Assembly (NCBI GenBank): GCA_027382625.1
Contig: JAJKFJ010020904.1
Coordinates: 248,001-312,000, forward strand
Source: Tetmemena sp. SeJ-2015
Taxonomy: Eukaryota; Ciliophora; Spirotrichea; Sporadotrichida; Oxytrichidae
Reading direction: 5' to 3'
Length of the DNA: 64,000 nt
Of this stretch, positions 50,744 through 62,805 are shown one piece after another. The notes under the pieces were generated by a model that did not search any database, had not been told where the DNA came from, and saw only the letters and a list, made by a program, of their open reading frames with translations. Position numbers and translations under genes: made by a program. Positions within the stretch are counted from its first letter, which is position 1; each line of letters begins with the position of its first letter.

Positions 50744-51010
50744 TTTATTATTCTTTACTTTAAAATTATATTATTCATTCTTTTCTCTGTTTCTTGACTA
50801 ACCCACATTCTTTGAGTATATTTCGCAATTTGGTTGTTAATATAAAGAATAGTAGTTATCTTTAATTTTGATAGAGGTGAGTGGATTGTATTGAGATTAT
50901 TCGATATTTTTAATGTGAGCAATTGTTAATGGATCAAATTATAAATATTGCTAAATAGTTGTTGCGTAAGAATAGTTTCAAATTTTTTTCATAATGTTGC
51001 TTTTAATTTG

Positions 51011-54000
51011 AGCAATAAAGAAGCAACTGTAAATTCCTAACAGCAGAATAAAACAACTATCGCACATAATTTCAACAGCCTAATTCTATAGTTAAAAATA
51101 TGAAAGTGCAAAGAAACTACACGCAAAACAGCGGATCCCACCACTCAAATCAACTAGCTCGGAAAAGCAAGTCAAAAAACTGTCTTCAAGAAAGAAGTCA
51201 AATAAAATCAAAACCAAGCAAACTGATAACAATGATTGGGAAGACGCAGATATTTTAGACACTCAGGATTATTATACATATTTAAATTACAACTATTTTA
51301 AGGAGGGTGACATCTCCGGAGGTGAGAGCTAACCAAGTGAGAGAAGGAGAAATAAATCTGCAAAAGCAAATCCCAAGATTAAGTTTAAAGAATAAACGAA
51401 TCCTAATCTGTCAATTCAACAGAGTGCAGCAGGATAAATTATTTTTAGGAAGTAGGTTTACCCATGTATCAGTTAGCAAAAGAAGTATCATAACAAGCGC
51501 CTATTTTTCAGAGAGCTCTAATCTTATTATTTTTGTGATATTTTCATATTCACAGGAAATTAATTTCTAGAATTATGGACAAAATAAATTTTAAAATTTA
51601 ATCTTGCTGTTCAATAAGTTTATTAAGGTAATCCTAATAGCTAGCCTGTGACGCCTGCAAACTAATCAGAAATTTATTTACAAAAGAGTAGAGAGTACAC
51701 TGAGCAGCACAGACTGTATAATTTACAGTAAATGGCAGACCCTAGCGACTCTGACCTTGGCAGCACCAGAAAACCTCAAGACCTATTCTTCAGCCCAAAC
51801 CCAACTAATTACACCTCAGCCCAAGCTAATTTGCAATCGAAGCTGCCTTTCAAAATAGCTACACCTCAAGTGCAAGAGTTCTAATTCAACAGCCCAGTCC
51901 CTGCTAATTCACAAGTAGTAGACCAAAGCAAGAAAAGCAGCTTCATGCAAAAGGCGCCTGCTCAAAACTAACAAGCCATAAAAAATAAACCTTATAGATA
52001 TTTTTGAGATCTATCTATTTTTACCTCGAAGTGTGAAGAGCTCTCCCCCTTTAAATGAATCAAATTCGAAAAAGAGAACTGTCATATTGGATATCAAAGA
52101 TGTGAAGAGGGATCAAGAGTACGGTAATTTTAGCCACCGAAGATTAAGTGGAGGGGTGAGCGCAGATCTAAGTGCAGCAACCAGTAAGCAACTAGAAGGA
52201 AGCGACAACGCAGATGAGCTTTTCATAACTGAATATGATGGAATCCAAGATATGTTTTCTATTCTCTTTTTTACTTACTTTAATAGACGATGCAATCGAT
52301 AAGTAAGACTTTTGTGTTATGCTGAATCTGTTTGCAGATATCTATCTAGCAGAGGAGACGTAGTATAAAATGCTATTTGTTTTTAAATGTGAATCAATCT
52401 CAATGCTTTAAAAACGAGAGACTTATTGAAATGGGCATTCCACTATATAAGCAAGAAACTCCTTTGAGCAATTCAAATCAAAGAAAGTCCATAGATGTAA
52501 GATTCCCAAAAGTTATTAATACATTCATTTATAGAACTTTGAGACCTAGAATTCGGCTGGGAAAAGACACTTAATGAAAACAGATTAGTTAGCTATCAGC
52601 AAGAAACTCAAAGATCTTGAATATATAATTCAGATAAATTAAGTGATAAATGAACATGTAATTAATCACGTTATTGGTGAGAAAGATTTGGATATACAAA
52701 GTAACTGTGTGAGATTCAAGCAACTTCAGAGAATATTTTACCATCTCGGCACTTTCAAGTATTCTTCCTTTTGATTTATTGATTTATTTGTATGTGGGTG
52801 ATCTGCAGCTAAATGAAAACTAACTCAACTACATTCTATCTAAAGAGCAATCAAACCAACGACTTAATGATGAGCAATTATTCAATTCGTGTTAATTTTT
52901 ATGAGTAAGACTTTGTGATAGAGTTCTATGGGTGCTTTAACTAAAACTATGAAGATTTCATTGAGCGAGATTTCATCATTCAAATCTTAAGAATGCTCTA
53001 TGTATCTTCAACTTAGTACACAGGACAGTTCTTCTTATCCATACTAAATCAGATACAACACATGAGGGGGCTTATAAAGTCAAGGCAAGAATGGGCAGTT
53101 GAAAATATCGAAACTGACGAGGAATTTATAGACTCTCCAAAAGGCAAATCGCAACTTAAACAAGTATTTCATTATAATGGTTTAAAGATGGAGGAGGAGA
53201 CTTGCTTCCTAACTAAATGAGAAGCATGCTAGAATTATTCCTTAAGCTGAATGATAACGAGCTCGGGAGGTTTTCAGTGGTAGGCTTAAAGTCTAAGACT
53301 CAAGAGCACGCGATTAGAGACTCTCTCAGAGACTGTACTTTTGCTCCTCAGTTAAATAAACCCATCAATCTTAAAATTAACACCAACACTAATGTAAACA
53401 ATGGTATTCTAAATGAACAGCCCATTTCTCTAAGTGATCAAATTTTCATAACACCTTCACAAAATAATAAACAGATTATGCTTCCAGCTCATCAAATGAG
53501 TTCAAACGCTTCAACTAGCTAATCTAGGCAGCAATAAGAATCTAAAATGAGTTACGAGAGCAAAGGAAATCAGGTTGCCCCTAAGAATAAGTTTAAAAGT
53601 GAGTAGGGATCCCCATAAAGATCGCCAGTGCCTTCTCTCAATCATAATATGAGAATGCTTGGAAATGCCGGCGGAACAGGTCTTGCCTCTTACAACCAGT
53701 AGCTATAACAATTTAAGAATAAGGAAGATGACATATGTCTGTTTATTTAATCTATTGACAGTGATAGAGGGTCAAGTATCACAAAGCCTAACAATAGATA
53801 CTCTAGAATTCCCTCTTTTATTTTCCACTAAACAACTATCAAGATATCGTGACGAGAAGAGAAATCAAGAAGGAAGAAACCCTTTCTCAGATGATGTAAG
53901 ATTGCACCTTCAAGCCAACTCTAAGTGAACGAAGCCTAAACATGGGAGTAACTTCAAGCATTTAGGCTTCCAGATTGAGGAATTCTTAAGCGTGGGAGAT

Positions 54001-55385
54001 CACCAAAGAAAATCCAAGCGCGAATACTGACTCAGCTTAAACTAGTGATCCAAATACTTAGACAAACTAGAAGGTTCACTTCGAGCACACTTTCAACCCA
54101 GATCAGTCTCTTTTAGACAAGAGAGACAGAAGTAAGTCAGGCAAAGGGCTCTGGTCTAGGGAAGAATCACATCTCCAACTAAAGCTTCTAAGAGGAGTTT
54201 GAATGCACCTTTAAGCCAAGAACCAATAAATTCGATTCTACGAAAGCGCCTTGGAAAATGGAGACTCAAAAGCCAAATGGGTATGAGAAGCAAGTTGAGA
54301 GAGTCAAGAAGGCATTCGAAATCAAGGAAGAGACAAAGAAGTTTGCTGATAACATGGGTAAAGGTATTAATTACACTGGACAACCTACAATCCCCTAACC
54401 ATTCAAGTTTACTTAAAGGGATTTCTCAGGAGGAAGAGGTCCTCTTAAAGAATTTAAATTGACTTTTCTATAAAAGTCAATTAATTCTTTAGCTATGATG
54501 GTATAAGAGCTTAATTATAAATGACTATAACATTAACTTCGACTCCCTTTAGAATTTGAACGTAGAGTAACTGATGCAGCAAAGAATGAATTAAAGGATA
54601 GAAGGGCATGCAAATCTACAGATGTGGTAATAGTAACAATAGACCCAACCACAATAAGTGTTCACATTCGACATTAAACTCAAGAAGGATAAGTTTATTA
54701 AGCTAAAGATTGCTGAGTCAGAGGATAAGGTTCTGGCCATTAGTTCTTTCTGCCAAACTTATCAACTCGGAAAGGAACGAGAAGAAATCAAATTCAATAT
54801 ATCGCTTTTATCATTCAGGAGGAAGTTAGGAAATATTTCCTGAGAAAGTAGCAGTAGTAATACTAGCCAATGCAGAATGACTTCACCTCGAATATGGGAT
54901 CTTTCAGTGCCCCTCCTCAGCCAAGAGAACTCAACTTAGCTTTGATGGAATAGCAGCATTCAGCTTTGGACAATTAATCTTCCCAGAGCACACCCTAATA
55001 TTAGTCCTAGTCCCATATCTTCTCAGTCTCGCATTCAAAATCTTAGCAAGCCACACCTTAGAATTCAGACAACCAACAAATGCAGAAGTATCTCTACCCT
55101 CAGTCGCAGTCAGACCTCTCAGTAAAGTCTAATTCCTACTCTATTAGCCAAATATTTTCTCAAGACCCCTCTTCCTAAAAGAATCCTTTGGAGCATTCTA
55201 GAACTGAGGAAGACGATTAAGAAGGCGAGGAGCAGCAGAGGACTTACGACAGGAGTAAAGTTTTCAATTAGGATTTGGAGATTGAGAAGATTACTTAATT
55301 GTAAAATCAAGATGCGAGTTAGCTTAGAATATTGCAGGAAGAGAGCTTTTCAAATAAAGCTAACTAGGATTCTCTTATTGAGTGA
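51011..55385 (+). CDS. Large protein with repeated CTFKP motifs, unidentified
   Basis: Coding starts near 51011 (SNKEATVNSQQQNKTTIAHN); the true ATG is not resolved. It passes through KTKQTDNNDWEDADILDTQD, an insert at about 51440-51620, then MADPSDSDLGSTRKPQDLFF and RDQEYGNFSHRRLSGGVSAD. A short insert with pointer GAT (about 52250) and an intron GTAAGATTCC...TTATAG (52498-52536) follow. The middle (52540-53215) is helical and includes FYGCFNQNYEDFIERDFIIQ. Then three copies of a CTFxP-type motif appear: DCTFAPQLNK (about 53330), DCTFKPTLSE (about 53890) and ECTFKPRTNK (about 54203), the last preceded by HTFNPDQSLL. Such motifs recur in many ciliate and kinetoplastid cytoskeletal proteins. 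A compact domain (FTFDIKLKKDKFIKLKIAES) and a Gln/Ser tail end at TGA 55383-55385. Basal-body or axoneme association is an inference. Confidence 0.5.
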
Positions 55386-55630
55386 TTTAATTTACAACAA
55401 TTTATTAATGTTCTACTTCTTCTGAGGCAAGGTCAGAATTAAACTTAGAAATTCGAATTATAACATCAAGTCGAAGCATATTGTATTAAATTATTTCCGT
55501 TTCAAATAAACGATTCCTAGAATTGTTTTTTAATCAAAATATGGTAAAGTTTAGTTTATGAGTTAATTAAGGGAAAGCTTAGGCAAGAACTATTCTTAGC
55601 TACCAGACATAAATTTTATTAAATTTTTAA

Positions 55631-58440
55631 ATGCCAAAAAAAGAAAAATAACTTCAGTAAGATCTTAAAATAAAACAGCCATATCTTAGCAATATTTATC
55701 GTAAAGGACTCTTTAAACTGAATATATAGTGGAAGAAGAAGAGGAAGAGTATGATGAAGAGGAGGAATAAGAGGGACTTCCCAGATCTCAAATTGAATCA
55801 ATAGGCTAAGATGCTGAGCTCAGTCATCAATAGCACTCAAGTCAGACTTCTCATGTATACATACTCTCATTAAAACCTATAAACTAATATAGAATGGTGA
55901 ATTCAACTTACTTGAAAGAGAGCCTTCCTAATTTAATTAAAGTAATTTTTTTATTCCAACTATTCGAAAGAGGTACACGTTTAATCTAGGCAGAAGCAAC
56001 CTCATCTTAATAAACAGCCACGTTAAAGTCCATCCCAAATTCCAACGGCAAACTCAAAGTCACATCTTCACTAAGAAGCACCAAGACTAAGAAACTAAGG
56101 CACGCAGGGGAGAGAATTCGTGCAGTTAGAAACTTTCAACCGTATTGAAAGCATGACTTCCCAAAACTCTGAACATAAGCAATAGTACGCTTAGAACAAT
56201 GGCAATGGATTTGTATATTTTTAATTAGAAGAAATCAAAGAAAGATATCATTAAAAAGGAAGAACTATCAAAGGTTTCGAGCAGGATGAAAGTGACTTTG
56301 AGCGAGACAGAAGCGATGATGTGAGAAATGATGAAATTGGCCCACCCAAAGATTCTCTAGAAAGCCGAAAGCTAAATGCAGATCACGATTATAGTTTACT
56401 CTGTAATTAAATTGATGAGGATTAGGAAGAAGGGAGTGATTTTAATGATAGGGCCTCTGAAAATGATTTGCTAAGGCAAAGCTAAAATCAAAGAACTCAA
56501 CTACAAATGTCTCTTAAACAATAGCTTCCAAGTAAATTAGCTCCACTTCGACTAAAGAACTAATAAACATAAGAGTAAAGCAATATTAAGAGGAATGAAA
56601 AGTAGTAAAATTATAAAGGCAATAATTACGCTATAAATAACAAGGAGAATGATGGGGAAGAGGAAGATGATGAAGCTTAGGATGATGAATTTGTAAGATT
56701 GATCTTAATAAATATCTTAATAACTATAGGAGCTTGAGCGAGACTTTGATATCGAGAGAGTTAATCCAAGAGATCCAAACAACGATGGTGCCAATATTGA
56801 CTAATTTAATTTGCTGAAAATTAATTTCGCCTTAAAATTTATTGTAATGATGAACTGTATGCAAGCATCAACGCTTTTAACTTAATGAAATTGAATAACG
56901 AGAACTATCTGTCTTTTGATCGTCTGCTCAGGAAGCGTAATAAATTAATTTGATTGATTCTTATACAGCTGTTTGGAAATGGGATCCTCAAGAAGCTCAA
57001 AAAGATTTATCAGGGAAACTAATTTCTAAAATCTATTTTAATTACTCCAAACTACTTAAATGATCCATACGAAAATCAGAAACTAAAATTACTTGCCGTC
57101 ACTTGGAATTTGCATGGACAACTGCCAGATGAGTTTCACTTGAAATCCTTTACTAAGAGCAGATGAAATTAATAATTTATTTTTCTCCTTTTAAATACTT
57201 CACGATGTGTATATCATAGCCACCTAGGAGTGCTAAAGACCGATCTCAAGTGCGATCTTTGCTCCTTCGAAAGAGAAATGGGAAAATGTTTTGCAATCTT
57301 ACCTTGGAGAGCTCTTCATGAGCGTAGGTTCATTTGCATTGGGTGCAACTCATGTGATAGTATTTGTGAATAAAAGCCTTGTACCAATTATCACAGAGGT
57401 GCAGAGTGACTTTTTACCTACAGGAATTTAGAACTATGTGGGAAATAAAGGAGGTGTTAGCGTGAGTTTTAAGATAGGTAGGACTAGAATCCTCTGTATA
57501 TCTTGCCACTTAGCCTCAGGGTAAGGTAAAGTAGAGAGGAGGAATCAAGGACTGGAAGAATATTTACAGAGCACTTGTACTCGGAAGAAAAGATGAGGAG
57601 AAGGTGAACAATAATAAGATAGCTATAGAAGAAGACGCACTTCTGGATTAGGATAACTATGATGCAATTATTTGGCTGGGAGATTTTAACTACAGAATAA
57701 GTGGTGTTATAGGATCGATAGTTCACGCTATGAAAAAGAACCTATATGATGCACTTATTCATAATGACTAACTTGGATTTGAACTTTAAATCTTGGATAA
57801 ATAACTTCAATTTAAGTAGGAAATTTGAACTTAAAATAGGAAGAATTGGATGGGGATTCAGGGAAGGAAGCATAAATTTTGCACCTACCTATAAACTAAG
57901 CAAAGGCAAAGATCAGTACAACTTGAAAGATAGAATACCAGGGTGGACTGATAGCATCATATATAAGACAAGGCATACTTCAAATAACAAAGACGTCCTT
58001 GTACAAAAGTCATATGACTCCATAAACCAGCTTAAAATTTCAGACCACAGGCCTGTCTTCTCTCAATTTGAAATGAACTTTGACTTCAACGAGCATATAG
58101 ATACTTAGGAGTTAGAGAAGCATATATCTGGGATGAATATCTCTAGGACAACTTTAGAGAAAGGAAAAGTGGTTCAATCTCCCTCAAATCAAAGCAGAGC
58201 TGATGGCTAGGCTCTAAGTGCTAGCACTAATCATCCTATGGCACCGAATAGAATCCTTTAATCAACCAACATCAAGATCAAGAAAAATTAAGTGCTTAGC
58301 ATGACGCCTGAAGACATAGATAGAACTATTTAACTCAAAGTAAGAAACATACATAATTATTGTGCTTAACTCCAATATTATAGAGGACCTTAGAGAAAGA
58401 CTTTAATAAATCGAAGAGCAAAGGTTGTATCTTATTTTGA
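55631..58440 (+). CDS. Inositol polyphosphate 5-phosphatase with long acidic N-terminus
   Basis: Start ATG 55631-55633 (MPKKEKQLQQDLKIKQPYLS); stop TGA 58438-58440. The first half is disordered and acidic (VEEEEEEYDEEEEQEGLPRS; DEDQEEGSDFNDRASENDLL). The catalytic domain begins at KLLAVTWNLHGQLPDEFHLK (about 57087) and includes FVNKSLVPIITEVQSDFLPT, GNKGGVSVSFKIG, CISCHLASGQGKVERRNQGL, WLGDFNYRISG, FQEGSINFAPTYKL-type sequence with DQYNLKDRIPGWTDSIIYKT, and ISDHRPVFSQFEMNF. The WLGDFNYR and SDHRPV motifs are signatures of INPP5/synaptojanin-type enzymes, which remove the 5-phosphate from phosphoinositides. One intron GTAAGA...TTATAG (about 58338-58382) is clean. Inserts remain near 57170-57215, 57730-57870 and in the N-terminal region. 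The C-terminal tail is Ser/Lys-rich. Confidence 0.8.
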
Positions 58441-58532
58441 TTCTTCTATTTAGAGTTATAGTAAGCCTTAAGTAATAATTTAAAATTGAATAGAAGTAAA
58501 AAATTACCTTTAAATTAGTGAAAATTAAAGCA

Positions 58533-60867
58533 ATGATTCTGTTCTCATTCCTATATTTTTTACTTCTTACCTTTGTGAATTCTCAGTTCATTCTTGAAAA
58601 TTCTATCAGTACGCGCAATGACTCCTTCGTGTTTCAGAGCAAGCTAGATCCTAAAGAGAGAATTGAAATAGAAATATCGAAGATAAAGCACTTTGAGCAC
58701 GCTTCACTTGAGCTGCAAGAACTTTTAATGTAACAAAGTACTTTGGACCTGAATTTATTACTTTGCGAGACTACTTACTACTCAGATTTTGTGGCATAAT
58801 GCTTCGACAAGGAAGGAGACAATAATTAAGGCCCCAACTTTCCTCGCCTCTTTGTGCCTAAAAGCTTATTAATTTTTTGAAAAGAGAAGATGAAGATATT
58901 GAGGAAGAGGATGATGAGCCGATAACATATAGAATATGGATAAAAAGAGCTGAGAAGAACGTAGATCTAATTTATTTTAAAGGATCACACTTACTACTAG
59001 ATGGATGAGTACGTTAATTTACTAGAAAATTACATCCCGCAGATGATTTTGATAGAGAAACTTGATGCTGTCAAGGACTTCAGGTATCTGATCTTCACTG
59101 GACCTGAGGCGAAGGGCCGAAAGGGAATTAGAGTTCCTTAAGCATTTCTCAACGAATCTAGTTCTTAAAAGCTGTCGTCTATTTTGAAGCAGTCTAAAGA
59201 GCTCTCGATTAAAAATTCTAATGAGGATAAGGAAAACTTCCGATTATCAAGAGCCTAGAAAAATGGATTTAAATTACCAATTACTCCTGGACATGGATCT
59301 TAAAGAGGTCATGGATTATTAAAAGAAATCGAAAACTTCTTAAAGCCTAAGGGAGGACCGTTTAGGCAGAAAGAGAAAGTTGAGGGAAGCATAATTCCTC
59401 CTCCAGGTCCATTTAACATACTCGAAAATTATAATGTATACTACAATAGGATAAGAGAGGCTCATTGTGATGAGTTACATGGCTACAAAATAAATATCTT
59501 TTCGAGTATTATATTAGATATGAAATAATTTAATAAAATGCTACTAAATTGGGGAAGAATTTATCCTTTTTATGAGTTTAACTATGTTCCTAGCCTCAGG
59601 ATTCTATCTCTACTTCATCTAAATTTTACGATAAATTAATTATTCTAAAAGCAAGAAGTGCAACTTAATCATATGCACACAATCATCCCCTTCCTTTTCA
59701 TGCTAAGAATGCTTTCTAATCTTTTGATATCAGCGGACTATTCCATTTGCCCTTATAATGATCACCACTAGATACGCCAGTTTATTATGATGGGGTTCAT
59801 AGCTGACTCACTAGCATAGAAAATGTTAATTGTCATTTTTCAAGGATTAGTGGCTAAAGGGTATCTGATAGTTAGAGATCTCGATTGTAAAGAGTTCAAG
59901 TAAGTTAAATTTAAAGGTAGAATTAATTATGAAGTTGGATTCTACTCTTTGCTACTCTATGTAACCACCTCTATTGAAATGTACAAGTGCTTCAATTCTT
60001 AATTGCTTTTGAATCCAACTCCAATAACTTATGTGATAGATATCCTTTCTCTATTGAGCTATCTCGCAGCCATACTCATCATTTTATTTCTATATAATAA
60101 TTTTAAGGTTTGGTTTTAGAATGGAAAGAAAGATGTTCGTCTACCTGTCACATTTTGATCCTCAGGTATTCAATTTACAAAGAATGCTTATCAAAGCCAA
60201 ACTTAAGAAACTCAGAAGACAAAGGCACTCCTTTGTTTTCTACTAAGTAGTGAAAGCAGTCCTTAAATTTTAGTAGCATATTTCAGATGTCAATAATTTC
60301 GTTTCAATTGCACAGTTTAATCTCTACAATGACTTTGATTTTTAAAATGTATTTTATGACATAGCAGATTTCGTATTCTTGGTTGCAATATTTTGGTATC
60401 TCAAGCCGTAGGAATCTGATAGTCTTATTCGTATTATCAATAGAAGGGTAAGTTTAAAACAAAGTGTAAACTAATTTTGAATATAGACTCGAAGATTAGA
60501 TCTTGAAGAAGGGGGTGAGATCTTTTCTGAAGATTCTCCAAAAGCCAGCAACCTTATTTGCGAGATAAATTACTCAAAGAAAACTATTAAATGTGGAAGC
60601 GAAATTTCATATAGGATTGATATCGATGATAAATAGAAGAAGAAGTAGAAGAAAGAAGTTAATATTGGAGAGGGTGAAAGTTCTGATGACTCATTTGATA
60701 AAGGTATTCAAAATGGAGAGTGGGAATCTATTGTTATTATAAATCCATTCGAAGATATAAGAGTACCAAATTATATAATTTATAGCAGAATTAAGATTCT
60801 TACTTATAGCATTTTTTAGTAGGTTTAATAAGTTTCTTAATTAAGAATTTTTTATAGTTTAAGATGA
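58533..60867 (+). CDS. GOST-like (Lung_7-TM_R type) seven-transmembrane protein
   Basis: ATG 58533 starts a signal peptide, MILFSFLYFLLLTFVNSQF. The luminal domain contains DLNLLLCETTYYSDFVAQCF, an acidic linker (REDEDIEEEDDEP) and a Gly/Pro region. The membrane domain carries the family pattern: LNHMHTIIPFLFMLRMLSNL, IADSLAQKMLIVIFQGLVAK with GYLIVRDL, VGFYSLLLYVTTSIEMYKCF, ITYVIDILSLLSYLAAILII, then VFNLQRMLIKAKLKKLRRQR and FVFLVAIFWYLKPQESDSL. GPR107/GPR108/TMEM87-type GOST proteins act in the Golgi and in retrograde traffic; that role is inferred. An intron GTAAGTTT...AATATAG (about 60450-60489) precedes the charged C-tail. In-frame TGAs near 58880, 59009 and 60157 mark unresolved inserts. 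Stop TGA 60865-60867. The ATG at 58533 was chosen over the upstream GTG because it begins the hydrophobic core. Confidence 0.65.
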
Positions 60868-61331
60868 AAAGATCTTGATTTTTTGCAGAAAGTCTTAAAA
60901 ATCTATTTTGTTGATATTTATGCAAAAAAATCTTTTAAATTACAATTTATTTACAAAAAAGTTTCAACAATAAATTTAGCACATATTGATTTAAGTGCAG
61001 AGTAGATACAATATACTAAAATATGAGATAAATTTCTTTATTAAAAAATTTTTCCCAAAAAATAATTGGAATATCATCTTATAGTTGTATATTTTACCAA
61101 TTTTTTAGTGATCTAAGAGTAGAGCCATTTGGTTAATGTCAATAATATTTTATTTTAGACAAATCTATTTTGACAAGCAGAGCTATTAATTAATTTACTA
61201 ATTATAGTACCTAATATACTTGCTTTATGTGTTTAGTATATAATACCAAATCCAAGCATGGGAAATTAAAATGACCTGATCAAATAACTTAAATTTTGAT
61301 ATAATTTTAAATCAAATTACAGATATACAAC
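60868..61331. other. AT-rich spacer, nothing recognised
   Basis: About 460 bp of more than 75% A+T between the GOST-like gene and the next coding stretch. No frame, repeat or RNA gene was recognised. It may be intergenic or IES. Confidence 0.5.
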
Positions 61332-61604
61332 AGCATTTAGACCTTAACCAGAGAATAGCCTATAAATAAATAGAATGATCTCCAATTAAAATAAAAGGAC
61401 AAAAATACCCAAGAGTCACAAATCCTAGACCAAGATAATGATGTGCAAAGCAATCATCACTACTAAAACTCAATAATAAATTTCTAAGAGGATAGAGTTG
61501 CTTTAAGATTTCAACAGGATACTTAGATTATTGAAAGCCCCACTTAATAAAGTCTATCAACTTATTAAGATAGTCCCTAATATTAAATCGAACAGCTAGA
61601 TTGA
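61332..61604 (+). CDS. Gln/Asp-rich coding segment, incomplete
   Basis: A frame open from about 61332 to TGA 61602-61604 reads LTREQPINKQNDLQLKQKDK, then QESQILDQDNDVQSNHHYQN and ESPTQQSLSTYQDSPQYQIE. The high Gln, Asp and Ser content and the choice of both TAA and TAG as Gln codons are typical of real exons here. There is no start codon in frame, so the 5' part must lie elsewhere, or this is the end of a gene with an unresolved insert upstream. No domain is visible. Confidence 0.35.
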
Positions 61605-61737
61605 ATGCTTTAGCTAATTTAATTTCGTTTAAAAATTATCTTTATCTCAAGCATTTCAAAGAATGAAAGGAGAATGAATGATGAGAGGGAGTTAAAGTTA
61701 GAGATTATAATTTGAAATAATTTGGTTGAGAAAACAA

Positions 61738-62549
61738 ATGGACCTCATTTCAGGCTCATAGCCCAGAACTCACACTCAAGTCCCCGTCAACATCGGAACC
61801 TCAGTCATGGGACTCAGATAAACTCTACATGGAATTATTTTTCTGTTAAGTGCTTAAGATAATTTTACAAGGATGGAGTCATGCTAGCTGCAGACTTTAT
61901 AAAATCCTTATGCTTAATTTTTGACACCGCTGTTGCCTATGGCTCCATGAAAAAGACTAAGCACGCTCAACGCATGGCTGCTCTTTCAAACAACACTGCT
62001 ATCGCATGCTCAGGTGAGATGTCAGATTTCCAAGAGCTTCTCAAGATCTTCCGCGCTAAGCACGAGAGTGATTTGATTGAGAACGATGGTGCTCTCTTCT
62101 ACAAGCCCACTGACTACTTTAACTTCCTGTCACGACTCTAGTATCAGAGACGCTGCAAGGCAGACCCACTCTGGAACGGTTCTATCATAGGAGGTATCTC
62201 CCAAGTAGATGGAAAGCCTTTCCTCGGAATGGTTGACTTGTATGGAACCAAGGTTGAGGGCAACTTCTTGCTAACTGGCTTGGCTTCTCACTACTGCTAA
62301 GTGCTTATGTAAAACGCATGGAGAGAGGACCTCACAGAGGAAGAAGCCAGAAAGATTATTGAGGACTGCATGACAGTCATGTTTTACAGAGACAAGAAGG
62401 CATCTGATGAGGTGTAAATCACCACTGTCACTGCACAGAATGGAGTACAGATCCATGAGCCATTTAAGGTACAAGGCCAGTGGAACCTCGAGTTCTTCTC
62501 CACTAAGACCAATGAATTCTGGAGACCCATCACAATCTACAATGATTGA
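61738..62549 (+). CDS. PSMB4: 20S proteasome subunit beta type-4
   Basis: Start ATG 61738-61740 (MDLISGSQPRTHTQVPVN), a short propeptide followed by IGTSVMGLRQFYKDGVMLAA and DTAVAYGSMKKTKHAQRMAA. ACSGEMSDFQELLKIFRAKH, FNFLSRLQYQRRCKADPLWN, GSIIGGISQVDGKPFLGMVD, LYGTKVEGNFLLTGLASHYC and a long C-terminus (WNLEFFSTKTNEFWRPITIY) match beta-4/Pre4, a non-catalytic subunit of the core particle's beta ring. Two IESs must be removed: 61816-61856 (pointer AGATAA) and 61893-61922 (pointer GAC). The remaining 620 bp are uninterrupted to TGA 62547-62549. The protein length of about 245 residues fits the family. Codon use is more GC-rich than in neighbouring genes, as for AHCY. Confidence 0.9.
61816..61856. 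other. 41-bp IES, pointer AGATAA
   Basis: AGATAA at 61816-61821 and 61857-61862. Excision restores GTSVMGLRQFYKDGVMLAAD. Confidence 0.85.
61893..61922. other. 30-bp IES, pointer GAC
   Basis: GAC at 61893-61895 and 61923-61925. The insert keeps the frame open but adds ten residues absent from homologues; excision gives MLAADTAVAYGSMKK. Confidence 0.85.
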
Positions 62550-62805
62550 GTTCTAAATTATTCGCATATTCAATTTTTTGTGTGAGAGAGCTAATGGTAA
62601 TGAAAAAGATCATTTGTAAAATATTGCTAAACAGACAATCAGGCAAGAGGAGAGGAGAATTAGATGGTTATATCAATAAATGATGCATCATGGTTGGTTA
62701 AGTTTTAATAAATTTAAACAAAGTTTTCTTTTTACAAAAGCGTCTAAGATCTAATATTGTATTCTAATATCGAAGTAGAAATTTTCTCTCTTTTTAAAGG
62801 GTTAA

